Source of the DNA: Clostridium tagluense | GTDB taxonomy: Bacteria > Bacillota > Clostridia > Clostridiales > Clostridiaceae | DNA length: 64,000 nt | Assembly: GCF_003865095.1 (NCBI RefSeq) | Contig: NZ_BHYK01000003.1 | Location: 96,912-160,911, forward strand | Direction: 5' to 3' | In this document: piece by piece, positions 42,214 through 52,772 of the stretch | How positions within the stretch are numbered: position 1 is the stretch's first letter | Layout of the letters: each line of letters starts with the position of its first letter | Notes under the pieces: model-generated | The model's input: the letters and a program-made list of their open reading frames with translations, nothing else | What the model was told of the DNA's origin: nothing | Database searches by the model: none | Translations under genes and position numbers: made by a program

Positions 42214-45122
42214 GTAACATCCTCTACATAATCGTCTATAAGTGCATTGGTTAAATTTTTACCTCTACCTGCCCTATTCTGAACGTTTATATCCTGAAGT
42301 CTTATAGTTTTCTTTTCACCTTTAAAGCAGCTGACGGTTAAACATAAATCTTCCTCCAAAGTGAGGGCTATTTCACTTCCACCTTTGTCTTTTTTTGTTA
42401 CTGAAGGTACCAAATCTACAAAGATAACTTCGTCATCTCTTAAGCTAATTCCTGTTACCCCTGATGCAACTTTCCCCATAAAATTAATATTACTCACATT
42501 AAATCTTATGCACATTGCCTTTTTTGTTACCATTAGTATATCTTTATCTTCAGTATCCTTGTTGATTTTTACAGAGGTCAATTTATCTTCTTCTGTTTTT
42601 AATTTATAAACCATGGAGGAGAAGAAATCTCCTTCTAATTCACAAAGCTTAGTTCGTTTTGTAAATCCCTTTTTAGTAAAGAAATATATACTTATTTCTT
42701 CATTGAAATTATCAATGGACGCAATGTCTACTATTTTATCGTAAGTATTGAAATTGTCCAGTAGAGTGTTAATAAATATACTCGACTTATCAACATTTTG
42801 AATCATATAACTAGGTAATTTATGAACTGCGCCCTTTTCCGTAAATATAAGCAATGTAGAAGATGATTTAGTATAGGTACTTAAATGCGTATTTGTTTTT
42901 CTACTAGATACTTTTATTGCACCTTTTATATTTATACTAAGATAGAATTCTTTATAATCATATTCCGGGGTAAATTCTATTTTCACCACTTCATCCTTGC
43001 TTGTGAGATTAAATAACTGAGTGCCTATTGTATTTCTATCAACATCCTGGAGAACCGGTTCTTCCACACAGAATTCTAATCCTTCCTTTGTTAATACCTT
43101 AAAGAAATTTTCTTGCCTTTCTTTATCTATTAACCTAACATGAAGAAGTTTTTCATTTTCTCTTAGCCTTAAAGCTGATAATTTAGTATAACTGGTAATA
43201 AATTTTTCCAAATCTGTTTTCTTTATATTCCCTTTATTAGTAAAGAACATAAGTTCCTTTTGAGCAGATAAGTTTTCGGCGGAAAGTATACCCACGATTT
43301 TCTCTTTTGCTAAATCTATACCTCGAAGTAGGGTATCAAGTCTTTCGCCTTTTTCCTTCCACTTATATTCCGGCACTAAATCGCCTCTTAGCTGATACAT
43401 ATTTCCAAGGTCCGTAAAGATCATTAAGGTATCTTTAGTATTTGTTCCAATTAAATATGTATTAAAATCTCCCTCTCTATACTCTATATCTTCTATATTA
43501 GTATTAGACCTATTATAGGATTTCATAGGCACTCTTTTTATATAACCATCATTAGATAGTGTTATCATAATATCCTCTATCACGATTAACTCTTCTACGT
43601 CTATTTTAGCTTCGTTATCATCTTCGATAATTTCCGAACGCCTAGGATCATTATATTTTTCTTTGATTTCTAAGATTTCTGCTTTTATTATTTTCAAAAG
43701 TTCCTTGTCATTTTCAAGAATTTTTTTATATCCCATAATTAGTGCTTCCAGCTTTTTATATTCCTTTAAGAATATTTTTATTTCAAGTCCCGTTAGCCTA
43801 TATAGCATAAGTTCAAGTATTGCATCACTTTGAATTGTGGAAAAACCAAACCTACTAATAAGGTTTTCGCCGGCATCCTTTTTAGATTTTGAGCCTCTAA
43901 TTATTACAATAATTTCATCCATTACTTCTACTGCCTTAATAAATCCTTCTACAATATGAAATCTATTTTCAGCAACTGCCAGTTCACTTTGAGTTCTTTT
44001 AGTGACAACATCCTTTTGATGATTTAAATAGTGCATTAATATGGTTTTAAGCCCCATAGTTTGAGGTTTTCCACCCGCTAGTGCTACCATATTAAAAGGT
44101 AAATTACATTGAAGTTCTGTTTTTTTCAATAAGTATTTAAGTACCTTAGTAGCAGTCTCCGCATCTGTGGACTTTTTAAATTCAATCACAGATCTTAGCC
44201 CACTTCTATCTGATTCATCTCTAATATCCACAATAGACTCAAGTGCTTTTGCATGTTTTTTGTCTGCTGTCATATCAGAAATAGATTGCAGTAATTTTGC
44301 CTTGTTTTTCCTATATGGAAACTCCGTAATAACTATGCCAAGTTTCCCATTTTCTAATGTTTCAATTTTCATTTTAGAACGTAGCGTTACTTTGCCTTCA
44401 CCAGTTTCGTAGGCAGATTCCATAGCCTTCTTACCAATTAATATGCCTCCAGTTGGTAGATCTGGGCCTTTAATATACTGCATAAGCTGTTTTGTTGTAA
44501 TTTCCACATTATCAGCATAAGCTAGTAATCCATCAATTACCTCTCCTAGATTATGAGGCGGTATGTTTGTTGCTATTCCGACCGCTATACCAAAGGTTCC
44601 ATTTACAAGCAAATTAGGATATCTTGAGGGCAGTACGGATGGTTCCTTCTCTGTATCAGAATAATTATCTACCATTTCCACAACGCCTTTATCTATATCT
44701 CTTATCATTTCAAGAGCAATAGGTGAAAGTCTTGCTTCTGTATAACGCATAGCCGCTGCATTATCCCCATCTTGACTTCCCCAGTTTCCATGACCATCTA
44801 TTAATGGTTTTCTTGTGGCGAAATCTTGAGCTAGTATTACCATAGCTCCATAAACAGAGCTATCCCCATGAGGATGGTATTTCCCAAGAATATCTCCAAC
44901 TATTCTTGCTGACTTATAGTAAGGCTTATCTGGAAAGGCCTTTAGCATATATGCTCCATAAAGAATCCTTCTATGTACTGGTTTTAAACCATCTCGTACA
45001 TCTGGCAAGGCTCTATCCCGGGCAACCTCCACAGCATATGGAAGGTAGTTATCTGGCATCGCTTCCTCTATAGGAGTCATTATTATATTATTATCTCTAG
45101 GTATTTCAATTTTTTTTGCCAT
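42198..45122 (-). CDS. parC: DNA topoisomerase IV subunit A
   Basis: 974-aa GyrA/ParC family subunit. Catalytic Tyr in [15 protein letters not shown] (near residue 120); QRDR-like [13 protein letters not shown], where the position of E. coli ParC Glu84 is Gly. C-terminal beta-pinwheel repeats without a full GyrA box, in line with ParC. Encoded right after parE (15-bp gap). Chromosome decatenation. The C-terminal four codons lie within repeat copy C, so the native end may have been altered. Confidence 0.93.
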   Translation of the reverse strand: MAKKIEIPRDNNIIMTPIEEAMPDNYLPYAVEVARDRALPDVRDGLKPVHRRILYGAYMLKAFPDKPYYKSARIVGDILGKYHPHGDSSVYGAMVILAQDFATRKPLIDGHGNWGSQDGDNAAAMRYTEARLSPIALEMIRDIDKGVVEMVDNYSDTEKEPSVLPSRYPNLLVNGTFGIAVGIATNIPPHNLGEVIDGLLAYADNVEITTKQLMQYIKGPDLPTGGILIGKKAMESAYETGEGKVTLRSKMKIETLENGKLGIVITEFPYRKNKAKLLQSISDMTADKKHAKALESIVDIRDESDRSGLRSVIEFKKSTDAETATKVLKYLLKKTELQCNLPFNMVALAGGKPQTMGLKTILMHYLNHQKDVVTKRTQSELAVAENRFHIVEGFIKAVEVMDEIIVIIRGSKSKKDAGENLISRFGFSTIQSDAILELMLYRLTGLEIKIFLKEYKKLEALIMGYKKILENDKELLKIIKAEILEIKEKYNDPRRSEIIEDDNEAKIDVEELIVIEDIMITLSNDGYIKRVPMKSYNRSNTNIEDIEYREGDFNTYLIGTNTKDTLMIFTDLGNMYQLRGDLVPEYKWKEKGERLDTLLRGIDLAKEKIVGILSAENLSAQKELMFFTNKGNIKKTDLEKFITSYTKLSALRLRENEKLLHVRLIDKERQENFFKVLTKEGLEFCVEEPVLQDVDRNTIGTQLFNLTSKDEVVKIEFTPEYDYKEFYLSINIKGAIKVSSRKTNTHLSTYTKSSSTLLIFTEKGAVHKLPSYMIQNVDKSSIFINTLLDNFNTYDKIVDIASIDNFNEEISIYFFTKKGFTKRTKLCELEGDFFSSMVYKLKTEEDKLTSVKINKDTEDKDILMVTKKAMCIRFNVSNINFMGKVASGVTGISLRDDEVIFVDLVPSVTKKDKGGSEIALTLEEDLCLTVSCFKGEKKTIRLQDINVQNRAGRGKNLTNALIDDYVEDVTLTTF

Positions 45123-45137
45123 TAAATAAATCCCCCT

Positions 45138-47093
45138 TTAAAACTCAGCATATTTGTACATATAATTTTTTCTAGGCGCAACAACATCACCCATTAGAAG
45201 TGAAACCATCTTCTCTGCCTTTGCTGCATCTTCTATGGTAACCTGCTGCAAAGTTCTAGTACTTGGATTTAGTGTCGTGTCCCAAAGTTGATCTGGATTC
45301 ATTTCTCCAAGACCCTTATATCTTTGGATAAGAGCACCTTTTCCAATTTCTTTTTTAGTCTTAGTTAGTTCTTCATCACTATAAGCATACTTAGCCACTT
45401 CGCCATTTTTACCATTCTTATAAACCTTATAAAGTGGTGGCATCCCCATATAAAGGTGACCATTGGCGATGAGCGGCCTCATATATCTATAAATAAAAGT
45501 CATCCATAAGGTCCTAATGTGATATCCATCAACATCTGCATCGCTTAAAATAATTATTTTACCATATTTTAAATCTTTTTCCTTATAATTTTCTAAAACT
45601 CCTGTTCCAATGGCAGTGTTGAATATTTTAAGTTCTTCACTAGCTAGTACATTTTCCAACTTTTGCTTTTCGGTATTCATAATTTTACCCTTTGAAGGCA
45701 TTATAGCTTGGAATCTTCTATCTCTGGCTTGTTTTGCACTTCCACCAGCTGAATCTCCCTCCACCACTATAAATTCTGTAAACTGCGAATCTTTTAATGT
45801 ACATACTGCAATCTTCCCTGCAAGAGGAGCTGCACCCTTACCTACCTTTTTTCTCTCAGCGTCATTAATCTTTTTTATTTTATCCCGTCTTGATGCAGCA
45901 GAAATAGCATTATTTATTATATTAGTAGCCATTTCTTTATTGTCTTCTATCCACTCTAAAATTTTAGAAAAGCATAATTCATTCATCATGCTATAGGCCT
46001 CATTATTTCCTAATTTGCTTTTAGTCTGACCTTCAAAGATTGGGTTGCTTATTTTAATTCTAGCGATAGCCGTCATACCTTCTCTTAAATCGTCACCTTC
46101 AAATTCCTTATCCTTCTCTTTTAAAAGATTAAGCTTTTTAGCGCCTTCTTTAAAAGCTCTTGTCATACCTGTTTTAAATCCAGTTTCATGAGTTCCTGAT
46201 TCTGTAGTTGGTATATTATTAACATAGCTAGCAATATATTCTGTTGTAGAATCAGTAAATTGTATACACACTTCGCCATATAATTGTATCCCATTTATCT
46301 CTTTTTCACCTTGGAAAAATATAGGTTCCTTATGCAAAACAGTTTTGCTCTCGTTTAGATAATCTATAAAATCTAGGAGTCCCCGCTCTGAGTGGTATTC
46401 TTTTGTAGGGTTCCCTTCTTTTCTATTATCTATAAATACTAAGGTAATTCCTTTATTTTGAAAGGCTAATTCTTGAAGCCGCTCATCAATAACGTCTGTT
46501 TTAAATTCCAAGGTAGTGAATACATCTTTATCCGGCATAAAAGTAATTTTACTACCCGTCTTTTTGGTTAAACCTACTTCAATAAGCTTTGTCACTGGTG
46601 TACCTGGCATAAGTCTTTTTAACTCCTTATCATAAGAATATTCAAATCTTTGAGTGAAGATCTTACCCTTTTGACTTATTTCAACTAAGAGCCACTCCGA
46701 TAATGCATTTACTACGGCAGCTCCAACACCATGAAGTCCACCAGAAGTTTTATAGTTCTTATTATTAAACTTTCCACCAGTGTGAAGCTCAGTAAATACC
46801 ATTTCCACACCAGATTTATTTTTTATAGGATGTATTCCTGTAGGAATCCCCCTACCATTATCAACAATAGTAACACTTTTATCTTTATTTAATATTATTT
46901 CAGCTCTATCACCATAACCATTAGCTATCTCATCTATAGCATTATCTAAAATTTCCCATATACAATGATGTAACCCTTTGCTCCCTGTAGAACCTATGTA
47001 CATACCTGGTCTTATTCTTACAGGCTCTAGTTTTTCTAGAGAAGTTAAGTCGGTTACATCATAGGTTTGAATTTCTTCCTTATCAAAACTCAT
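45138..47093 (-). CDS. parE: DNA topoisomerase IV subunit B
   Basis: 651-aa GHKL ATPase subunit. ATP site: EILDNAIDEIANGYG, VDNGRGIPTGIHP, TSGGLHGVGAAVVNALS; TOPRIM: VEGDSAGGSAKQARDR, DADVDGYHIRTL; ends with YKGLGEMNPDQLWDTTLNP. Distinguished from GyrB by the partnership with parC. Confidence 0.94.
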   Translation of the reverse strand: MSFDKEEIQTYDVTDLTSLEKLEPVRIRPGMYIGSTGSKGLHHCIWEILDNAIDEIANGYGDRAEIILNKDKSVTIVDNGRGIPTGIHPIKNKSGVEMVFTELHTGGKFNNKNYKTSGGLHGVGAAVVNALSEWLLVEISQKGKIFTQRFEYSYDKELKRLMPGTPVTKLIEVGLTKKTGSKITFMPDKDVFTTLEFKTDVIDERLQELAFQNKGITLVFIDNRKEGNPTKEYHSERGLLDFIDYLNESKTVLHKEPIFFQGEKEINGIQLYGEVCIQFTDSTTEYIASYVNNIPTTESGTHETGFKTGMTRAFKEGAKKLNLLKEKDKEFEGDDLREGMTAIARIKISNPIFEGQTKSKLGNNEAYSMMNELCFSKILEWIEDNKEMATNIINNAISAASRRDKIKKINDAERKKVGKGAAPLAGKIAVCTLKDSQFTEFIVVEGDSAGGSAKQARDRRFQAIMPSKGKIMNTEKQKLENVLASEELKIFNTAIGTGVLENYKEKDLKYGKIIILSDADVDGYHIRTLWMTFIYRYMRPLIANGHLYMGMPPLYKVYKNGKNGEVAKYAYSDEELTKTKKEIGKGALIQRYKGLGEMNPDQLWDTTLNPSTRTLQQVTIEDAAKAEKMVSLLMGDVVAPRKNYMYKYAEF

Positions 47094-47170
47094 ATAAATC
47101 CTCCAGTAAAATTTTATTATACATTTGTTATTTTATATCTTTACTCTCAAAAGGTAAAGGCCTTTAAATA

Positions 47171-47199
47171 AAAAAACAGAACATTAGTTTCTGTTTTTT
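47171..47199 (-). terminator. Terminator of mnmH
   Basis: AAAAAACAGAA / TTCTGTTTTTT with a 7-base loop, U run on the minus strand. Confidence 0.83.
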
Positions 47200-47214
47200 G
47201 GTATTTTTATTCTC

Positions 47215-48237
47215 TTATGTAACTCTGAACCAATTTTCTATTTGCTGCGTGGCAGTTTTTATGTCCATTACTTTAATTTCTAATGCATAATCATATTTAC
47301 CCGCTGAATGCATATACATAGGGTCATAATGTTTAATCATAAGTTCGCTTACCACGACCTCATATTCTGATTCTAAAACAGCCTTGCAGTACCTGTCAAT
47401 GTTTTTTTCTCCAATATATTTTTCCAATCTTTTTAAACAATCAATTATTTCGCTATTACAGTTTTCAAACTTTGTATATTCATTAATAATAAGATTTGTT
47501 CTAAAATCAATATCCGCATCTACAAATATATGTATACCACTTTTCATCTTTTGAAATATAAAATCAGGGATTGTAGTGTTTCCTATACGTTTGCTTTCTG
47601 CTTCAATAAATACATATGAGCTTTTAGAATCTCGCAACATATGATATATTTTAGATTCAAAGGCCTTTTGACTAGTGGTTTTTCCAAGTCCTACTGTACC
47701 TAAAAGTGATCCTCTATGATTAGCAAACCCTTCAAGGTCTAAAACATCAAATCCATCACATTCTAACTGTTTAAGTATTTCAGTTTTACCAACACCAGTA
47801 TTACCATGCAAAACCACATATTGAACACCATCATTAAGTTCAGGTAACTTTTCAATTACAAATTTTCTATATCCCTTATAGCCCTCGTGTATTCTCTCTG
47901 TATTTATGCCAAGAGAACTAAGCAGCATACCAAGCACACCACTTCTCATTCCTCCTCTAGCGCAAAATAACACAATTTTATTGTATTGTTTACTAAGTTC
48001 TTTTATTTCATCATAAATATGGAGTAATTTTTTAGATGCCACTTCTAGTCCAATTCTTTTTGCTTTGTCAACACTTTCCCTTGTATATATGGTACCAATA
48101 ATTTTTCTTTCTTCATCATCAAATAAGGGTATATTAATTGCCCCTTTTATAGTCCCTTCCTCAAATTCACCTGGACTTCTTACGTCAACTAATACATAGT
48201 TCCCCTCAAGTTCTCCATATTCTATGGTTTCTAACAT
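47215..48237 (-). CDS. mnmH: tRNA 2-selenouridine synthase
   Basis: 340-aa SelU/MnmH. N-terminal rhodanese domain (VDVRSPGEFEEGTIKGAINI) with catalytic Cys in VLFCARGGMRSG, and a P-loop GNTGVGKTE at about 145. Replaces the sulfur of 2-thiouridine in tRNA wobble positions with selenium, using selenophosphate; implies a selD gene elsewhere in the genome. Ribosome site AAGGAGG. Confidence 0.93.
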   Translation of the reverse strand: MLETIEYGELEGNYVLVDVRSPGEFEEGTIKGAINIPLFDDEERKIIGTIYTRESVDKAKRIGLEVASKKLLHIYDEIKELSKQYNKIVLFCARGGMRSGVLGMLLSSLGINTERIHEGYKGYRKFVIEKLPELNDGVQYVVLHGNTGVGKTEILKQLECDGFDVLDLEGFANHRGSLLGTVGLGKTTSQKAFESKIYHMLRDSKSSYVFIEAESKRIGNTTIPDFIFQKMKSGIHIFVDADIDFRTNLIINEYTKFENCNSEIIDCLKRLEKYIGEKNIDRYCKAVLESEYEVVVSELMIKHYDPMYMHSAGKYDYALEIKVMDIKTATQQIENWFRVT

Positions 48238-48276
48238 TAACTTTCCTCCTTGGCTTGTTTCAGTTAAGAAAATAAC

Positions 48277-48306
48277 AACCGGCAGAACAAAACTCTCCTG
48301 CCGGTT
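48277..48306 (-). terminator. Terminator after holin-like gene
   Basis: Perfect GC-rich 9-bp stem AACCGGCAG / CTGCCGGTT, U-rich downstream. Confidence 0.8.
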
Positions 48307-48327
48307 AATATCGTAATTGCTGTAATC

Positions 48328-48714
48328 TTATTTTGTTATTTTATTAGTTGCTGGAAGTAATGCTGCAGCTAATCTTATAATATATTTTAGGCTTTCTCTA
48401 TCTATGTTGCTTTCAAGATTCAATAAACTAATAGCATCCTTTGCCATATTAATAGCTTTTTCTTCTTTAAAGGTATTTTCACTGTTTTTATAGTTTGATT
48501 CTACGTGCTGAACTATGCTTGAAATAATTCTAATAATTCTTTTTGCATTTTCAGGTGTAGACTCACTAGCAGATAATCCACCAAATATTACATAAGCAAG
48601 ACCAAAATAGTCTTCCCTAAGATTTATATCCTTATCCTTTAACAAGTAAACTAAATAGCCAAGGCCTAATACTAAAAGCAGTATTAAAACATATTGAATA
48701 ACTATCTCTACCAT
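48328..48714 (-). CDS. Single-TM protein, LLH-holin-like
   Basis: 128 aa with one N-terminal membrane helix (IVIQYVLILLLVLGLGYLVY) and a soluble helical remainder (AKRIIRIISSIVQHVESNY ... EKAINMAKDAISLLN). The architecture resembles phage holin LLH family proteins, but there are no phage genes nearby, so lysis function is not supported. Hypothetical membrane protein. Confidence 0.6.
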   Translation of the reverse strand: MVEIVIQYVLILLLVLGLGYLVYLLKDKDINLREDYFGLAYVIFGGLSASESTPENAKRIIRIISSIVQHVESNYKNSENTFKEEKAINMAKDAISLLNLESNIDRESLKYIIRLAAALLPATNKITK

Positions 48715-48816
48715 CCAGTCATCCCTCCTTTATTTGAATTTATACTACTTTATATGCCATTCAAATGCGAAAGGGTACATTTTTCAACTAAATATAAAAA
48801 TAATTATGCTATATCA

Positions 48817-50172
48817 TTAAATTTTTACTATATCTACGATAGTTTCTATGTGTGGCGTATGTGGAAACATATCCATAAGTATTACTTTTTGAACTTTGTA
48901 TCCATTATCCATCATTTCCTTCAAATCAACTACTAGACTTTTAGGATTACAAGATACATAAACTATATGTGGCGCATCGAATTTTATAACATAATCTAGG
49001 GCTACAGGATGCACTCCAGCTCTTGGAGGATCTAAAATAATGCAATCTGGTTTATATTTTACTTCTTTAATAACCTTTGCTACATCACCTGCTATAAATT
49101 CACAATTATCTAATTTGTTAATTTTAGCATTTTCATTTGCAGCATCAACCGCTTCTTCTATTAATTCAATTCCCAAAACTTTTTTCGCTTTAGCTGCAAC
49201 AATTTGTCCAATAGTTCCCGTTCCACAATATAAATCAAATACTACTTTTGATTCAGCGCAACCTAAGAAATCCCTAACTAAACCATAAAGTTTTTCTGCA
49301 CCTTTTGTATTAGTTTGAAAAAAAGAAAAAGCATTTATTTTGAATTTAAGATCTAATATTTCTTCCATAATATAATCTCTTCCGTATAATACTTCTATTT
49401 TATCAGGGTGAACTGTATCTGCCAGGCCATCATTAAATGTATGTATTATTCCTGTGATGTTTCCAACACATTTTAACCCCTTAAGCATATTAGTTATTTC
49501 ACTAAAATCAAAATCTATCTGAGTTGTAGTTACAATATTAACTAATACTTCACCAGTACTTGTGGCTTTTCGAATAACTAAGTTTCTTAAATATCCTGCA
49601 TGCTCCATTACTTTATAGTGTGGTAATTTTAATTCTTTAAAATAGTTTAATACTAATTTCAAAATTTCTCTAAAATCAACATCTACAATTCTACAATCAT
49701 CCACAGTAACTATGCTAAAACTTCTTCCTTTAAGATGCATGCCTAGAGTTAACTCACCATCTTTTTGAAAGTCTCCAAAAGTAAATTCCATTTTATTTCT
49801 ATATTCGAATTGATCTGGACTCTCCTCTATTCCTAAAAACTCAAAATCTTTAATTTCTGCAGCCTCAAACAACCTTAATACCTGTTGCTTTTTAAATTCT
49901 AATTGTTTTTCATAAGAAAGAAATTGATGGCTACAGCCCCCGCATAAATCCGTAATAGTACATTGCGGCTGAATTTTATAGTCTACATCCTCAATGACAC
50001 TTACAAGTTTAGCTTGAAATCCATCTGGTTTCTTCTTTAACACTCTGCCAATTACCTTTTGACCTGGCAGTGTATTTTTAATAGAAACTTTTTCTCCTTC
50101 ATGAAATGCTATTCCCTGTGCTGGAAATTCCATATCTTCTATATAAAATTCGTATTCTTTTCTTTTTTGCAT
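48817..50172 (-). CDS. rlmD: 23S rRNA (uracil-5-)-methyltransferase, RumA/RlmD family
   Basis: 451 aa. N-terminal TRAM-like domain (residues 1-60), [4Fe-4S] Cys motif [13 protein letters not shown] near 75, SAM motif [15 protein letters not shown], catalytic Cys in [13 protein letters not shown]. In Firmicutes such proteins (RlmCD) methylate 23S rRNA U747/U1939. Followed on the upstream side by an RDD-like gene with a 15-bp gap. Confidence 0.92.
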   Translation of the reverse strand: MQKRKEYEFYIEDMEFPAQGIAFHEGEKVSIKNTLPGQKVIGRVLKKKPDGFQAKLVSVIEDVDYKIQPQCTITDLCGGCSHQFLSYEKQLEFKKQQVLRLFEAAEIKDFEFLGIEESPDQFEYRNKMEFTFGDFQKDGELTLGMHLKGRSFSIVTVDDCRIVDVDFREILKLVLNYFKELKLPHYKVMEHAGYLRNLVIRKATSTGEVLVNIVTTTQIDFDFSEITNMLKGLKCVGNITGIIHTFNDGLADTVHPDKIEVLYGRDYIMEEILDLKFKINAFSFFQTNTKGAEKLYGLVRDFLGCAESKVVFDLYCGTGTIGQIVAAKAKKVLGIELIEEAVDAANENAKINKLDNCEFIAGDVAKVIKEVKYKPDCIILDPPRAGVHPVALDYVIKFDAPHIVYVSCNPKSLVVDLKEMMDNGYKVQKVILMDMFPHTPHIETIVDIVKI

Positions 50173-50187
50173 AGTTTTCTCTATCCC

Positions 50188-50574
50188 CTATCCTTTTGTA
50201 ATAATTAGTCCGGATATTTTCTTACCAATGGTACTAGATTTTTTACCACTTTCCATAATACTCATATATAGAACCATAACCACCATGAAAATTATAAATC
50301 CCATTTGGAACTTTTGAGTTATAGAATATCCTGCTAATTTCAAAATCGCATCTGCCACAAATACTCCTACTGCCGATATTCCTCCTATAACTACCAAATC
50401 TATTAGGCTAGCTTTAAGCGTATCTATAAAATTAGGTTTTATAGATTTGTACTCGTTAGAATTTTGGTTACTAACATCCGTACCCATTAATTCTTCGTTT
50501 TTTCCTAAAGATTTATTATTTATATCATCTGATTCCTCAATAACACTTTTGTTTACGTCCTTTTGTTCTAACAT
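50188..50574 (-). CDS. Small membrane protein, RDD-like
   Basis: 128 aa: an acidic, Asn/Ser-rich 50-residue cytoplasmic start, two membrane helices (DLVVIGGISAVGVFVADAIL, MGFIIFMVVMVLYMSIM) and the ending STIGKKISGLIITKG, which resembles the third conserved block of RDD domains. Function unknown. Confidence 0.6.
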   Translation of the reverse strand: MLEQKDVNKSVIEESDDINNKSLGKNEELMGTDVSNQNSNEYKSIKPNFIDTLKASLIDLVVIGGISAVGVFVADAILKLAGYSITQKFQMGFIIFMVVMVLYMSIMESGKKSSTIGKKISGLIITKG

Positions 50575-50701
50575 TGTAAATCCTCCTTCTTATTATACTA
50601 TTATTTTTCAAAACCTTATTTTATTAATCCGAGACGAGAGAAAAACATATAATTTTTACTCCCATCTATATATAATACGTATTTATGAAGTATAAATCAA
50701 G

Positions 50702-50753
50702 AGGCTATTATGTATCCTTTGAAAATTCTCAGGATGTTTTTGTGTGATAGCCT
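50702..50753 (+). other. Nested hairpin in upstream region of TSUP gene
   Basis: AGGCTAT / ATAGCCT encloses a second stem ATCCT / AGGAT. It lies 110 bp before the TSUP start, within the 287-bp divergent gap 50575-50861, which otherwise shows only AT-rich promoter-like DNA. Possible regulatory RNA or protein-binding palindrome. Confidence 0.4.
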
Positions 50754-50861
50754 AACTTACAGTGAATGGATATATGTCTTTAATTTATATTAATAATCAT
50801 TTATAATGATAGGGAAACCGTATATTTGCTTTTGTCTTAATGAAAATTAGGTAGGTGTTGT

Positions 50862-51617
50862 ATGATTACTAAAATTATTCTTCTATGTATGGCTGGGTTT
50901 TTAGCCTCTTTTGTAGATTCCATCGCTGGAGGTGGAGGCCTCATAAGTGTACCCGCCTTTATGCTTGCAGGACTCCCTCCTCATATGGTTCTTGGTACAA
51001 ACAAATTTAGTGCCACTGCTGGTTCTTTTACTAGTTCTCTTGGATTTATAAAATCAGGCAAGGCAAATTTCAAACTCTTAAAATACCTTATTCCCTTTAC
51101 TTTCATAGGTTCAATGCTAGGTGTTAAAGCAGTACTAAATATAGACCAAAAGTTTTTAAATACACTAGTATTAATTCTTATCATGTTTATTGGAATTTAT
51201 ACTCTTTTTTCCAAATCTTTAGGACTCCAAGATAAATTTAAGGGACTTACTAAAAAAAATGTACTAGGTGGCGTTATCCTTGCCCTTTCTCTAGGTTTTT
51301 ATGATGGATTTTTCGGTCCTGGCACTGGTTCTTTTTTAGTTTTTGGATTTATAAATATCTTCGGGTTCAACTTTGTATCATCTTCTGCTAACGCTCGAAT
51401 TTTAAACTTTGTCAGCAATGTTACAGCTCTAATTTTATTTGCAATTAGTGGCCAGATAAATTATATGCTGGGATTACCAGTAGCAGTATTTATGATTTTA
51501 GGAGCTAAAATGGGTACAAGAGTTGCCTTAAATAAGGGTTCAAAACTTATAAAACCTATATTTGTAACCATGTCCCTTGCAGTTGCCTTGAAAATGCTTA
51601 TAAAGATACTTCAATAA
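50862..51617 (+). CDS. TSUP (TauE/SafE) family transporter
   Basis: 251-aa integral membrane protein with about eight hydrophobic helices. Family motif in the first repeat: LASFVDSIAGGGGLISVPAF and LGTNKFSATAGSFTS; second repeat: LGFYDGFFGPGTGSFLVFGF and SANARILNFVSN. Presumed anion/sulfur-compound exporter or importer; substrate unknown. Ribosome site is weak (GTAGGTG). Confidence 0.92.
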   Translation: MITKIILLCMAGFLASFVDSIAGGGGLISVPAFMLAGLPPHMVLGTNKFSATAGSFTSSLGFIKSGKANFKLLKYLIPFTFIGSMLGVKAVLNIDQKFLNTLVLILIMFIGIYTLFSKSLGLQDKFKGLTKKNVLGGVILALSLGFYDGFFGPGTGSFLVFGFINIFGFNFVSSSANARILNFVSNVTALILFAISGQINYMLGLPVAVFMILGAKMGTRVALNKGSKLIKPIFVTMSLAVALKMLIKILQ

Positions 51618-51634
51618 TTACATAATAATTTTTA

Positions 51635-51672
51635 AAAAAAAGTAGATGGTTAAAAGAAACCAACTACTTTTT
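51635..51672. terminator. Bidirectional terminator between TSUP and NUDIX genes
   Basis: AAAAGTAG-A-TGGTT / AACCA-A-CTACTTTT with U tracts on both strands between convergent genes. Confidence 0.83.
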
Positions 51673-51681
51673 AATAGTTTT

Positions 51682-52221
51682 TTAATTTTTCGCCTTAACT
51701 TCACTAGGAAATATAGGTTTCTTTATATTAGAACTCACCATTGCAAAAATTTTATCAATGTAATTGTATGCTATAAATTCACCATTCCCTATCATTTGTT
51801 TAATTTGCTTCTCACTAGCCCATTTTGCGTCTGCAACTTCATCGTATTGAAGTTTTATATCTTTCATATTAACATTTTGCCTAACAAGCCAAATATCCTC
51901 AAAGCCACTAGAAAATTTAATGGTGAACAAAATTTCACCTCTTCTCATATCCAAATCAACGCCTAGCTCTTCCTTTGTTTCCCTTATAGCTGCATCTTTA
52001 CTACTATCTCCAACTATTGCAGAACCAGCAGCAGAACCATCCCACATATTAGGCCAACCCTCTTTCCAGGGTTGCCTCTTTTGAATTAAAAATTCTCCTC
52101 TATCATTAACAATCCAAACATGAACCACCAAATGATAATCACCTTTCTTCACAGGAATACCTCTCTCGTGTGTCCGTCCGGTTTTTTCTCTATTCTCATC
52201 ATAAATATCCCATAATTCCAT
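51682..52221 (-). CDS. NUDIX hydrolase
   Basis: 179 aa. NUDIX box from GSAIVGD through RETKEELGV: the catalytic REXXEE core is intact but the first Glu of GX5E is Asp. The N-terminal ELWDIYDENREKTGRTHERG and HLVVHVWIVNDRGEFLIQKR are typical of the isopentenyl-diphosphate isomerase-like/YfcD NUDIX group. Substrate unknown. Confidence 0.88.
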   Translation of the reverse strand: MELWDIYDENREKTGRTHERGIPVKKGDYHLVVHVWIVNDRGEFLIQKRQPWKEGWPNMWDGSAAGSAIVGDSSKDAAIRETKEELGVDLDMRRGEILFTIKFSSGFEDIWLVRQNVNMKDIKLQYDEVADAKWASEKQIKQMIGNGEFIAYNYIDKIFAMVSSNIKKPIFPSEVKAKN

Positions 52222-52238
52222 AAAAATCCACTCCTAAC

Positions 52239-52268
52239 AAAAAAGCAGATGATTTAATTCATCTACTT
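52239..52268 (-). terminator. Terminator overlapping ATP-cone gene stop
   Basis: GTAGATGA / TCATCTGC stem (one wobble) followed by a U run on the minus strand. Confidence 0.7.
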
Positions 52269-52552
52269 TCTTTTTTATTATTAACTTTTCCTTGGTTATA
52301 ATATTCAGCCACAACTTTAAATCCTTGTTTTTCTAATTCCCGCAATACAAATTTCTGAATAATATCTGAATGAATATTTTCCTTTTGATAATTTTTTAAA
52401 CCTTTTTCAATGCTCTTTGCCACATTCTCAATATCTGATTCATTAAGCGGTTGCATAGCATCACAAGAAGCCCTATGTATGCTGGTCTTTATTTTAATTA
52501 AATCGAATTCTTGAAGTTTACCATCCCGTTTGATAACTTTCAACCTTATCAT
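52259..52552 (-). CDS. Stand-alone ATP-cone domain protein
   Basis: 97 aa almost wholly an ATP-cone: KVIKRDGKLQEFDLIKIKTS, AEYYNQGK-type end. ATP-cones are the nucleotide-sensing domains of ribonucleotide reductases and NrdR; here there is neither a zinc ribbon nor a catalytic domain. Could be a nucleotide sensor acting in trans; no ribonucleotide reductase gene is in the window. Confidence 0.82.
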   Translation of the reverse strand: MIRLKVIKRDGKLQEFDLIKIKTSIHRASCDAMQPLNESDIENVAKSIEKGLKNYQKENIHSDIIQKFVLRELEKQGFKVVAEYYNQGKVNNKKESR

Positions 52553-52644
52553 CTCCTACGCATAAATGAAACCATTATTATATTATTACTATTAATAATA
52601 TAATATATTATCGCAATATTCAACCTTTTTTTCAATATTTTTAA

Positions 52645-52677
52645 GGACGATTCTCAATATCATTTTGAGAACCGTCC
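52645..52677. repeat. Perfect-arm palindrome in gene-free stretch
   Basis: GGACG-A-TTCTCAA facing TTGAGAA-C-CGTCC, 6-base loop. It lies in the 399-bp gap between the ATP-cone gene and purD. Next to it (52575-52615) is an AT-rich near-palindrome. Confidence 0.5.
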
Positions 52678-52772
52678 CTAATCACACTTTTTAGAAACAT
52701 TAAAGGATATGAAATTTCTCTGGAGTTACTTGCAAAAGAACTCTAAACTGGAAATTAGATTAAAAGTTTTTT

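Noticed and set aside
48328-48714. Prophage remnant suggested by the holin-like protein
   Set aside because: No other phage genes, att sites or integrase nearby; neighbours are housekeeping genes.
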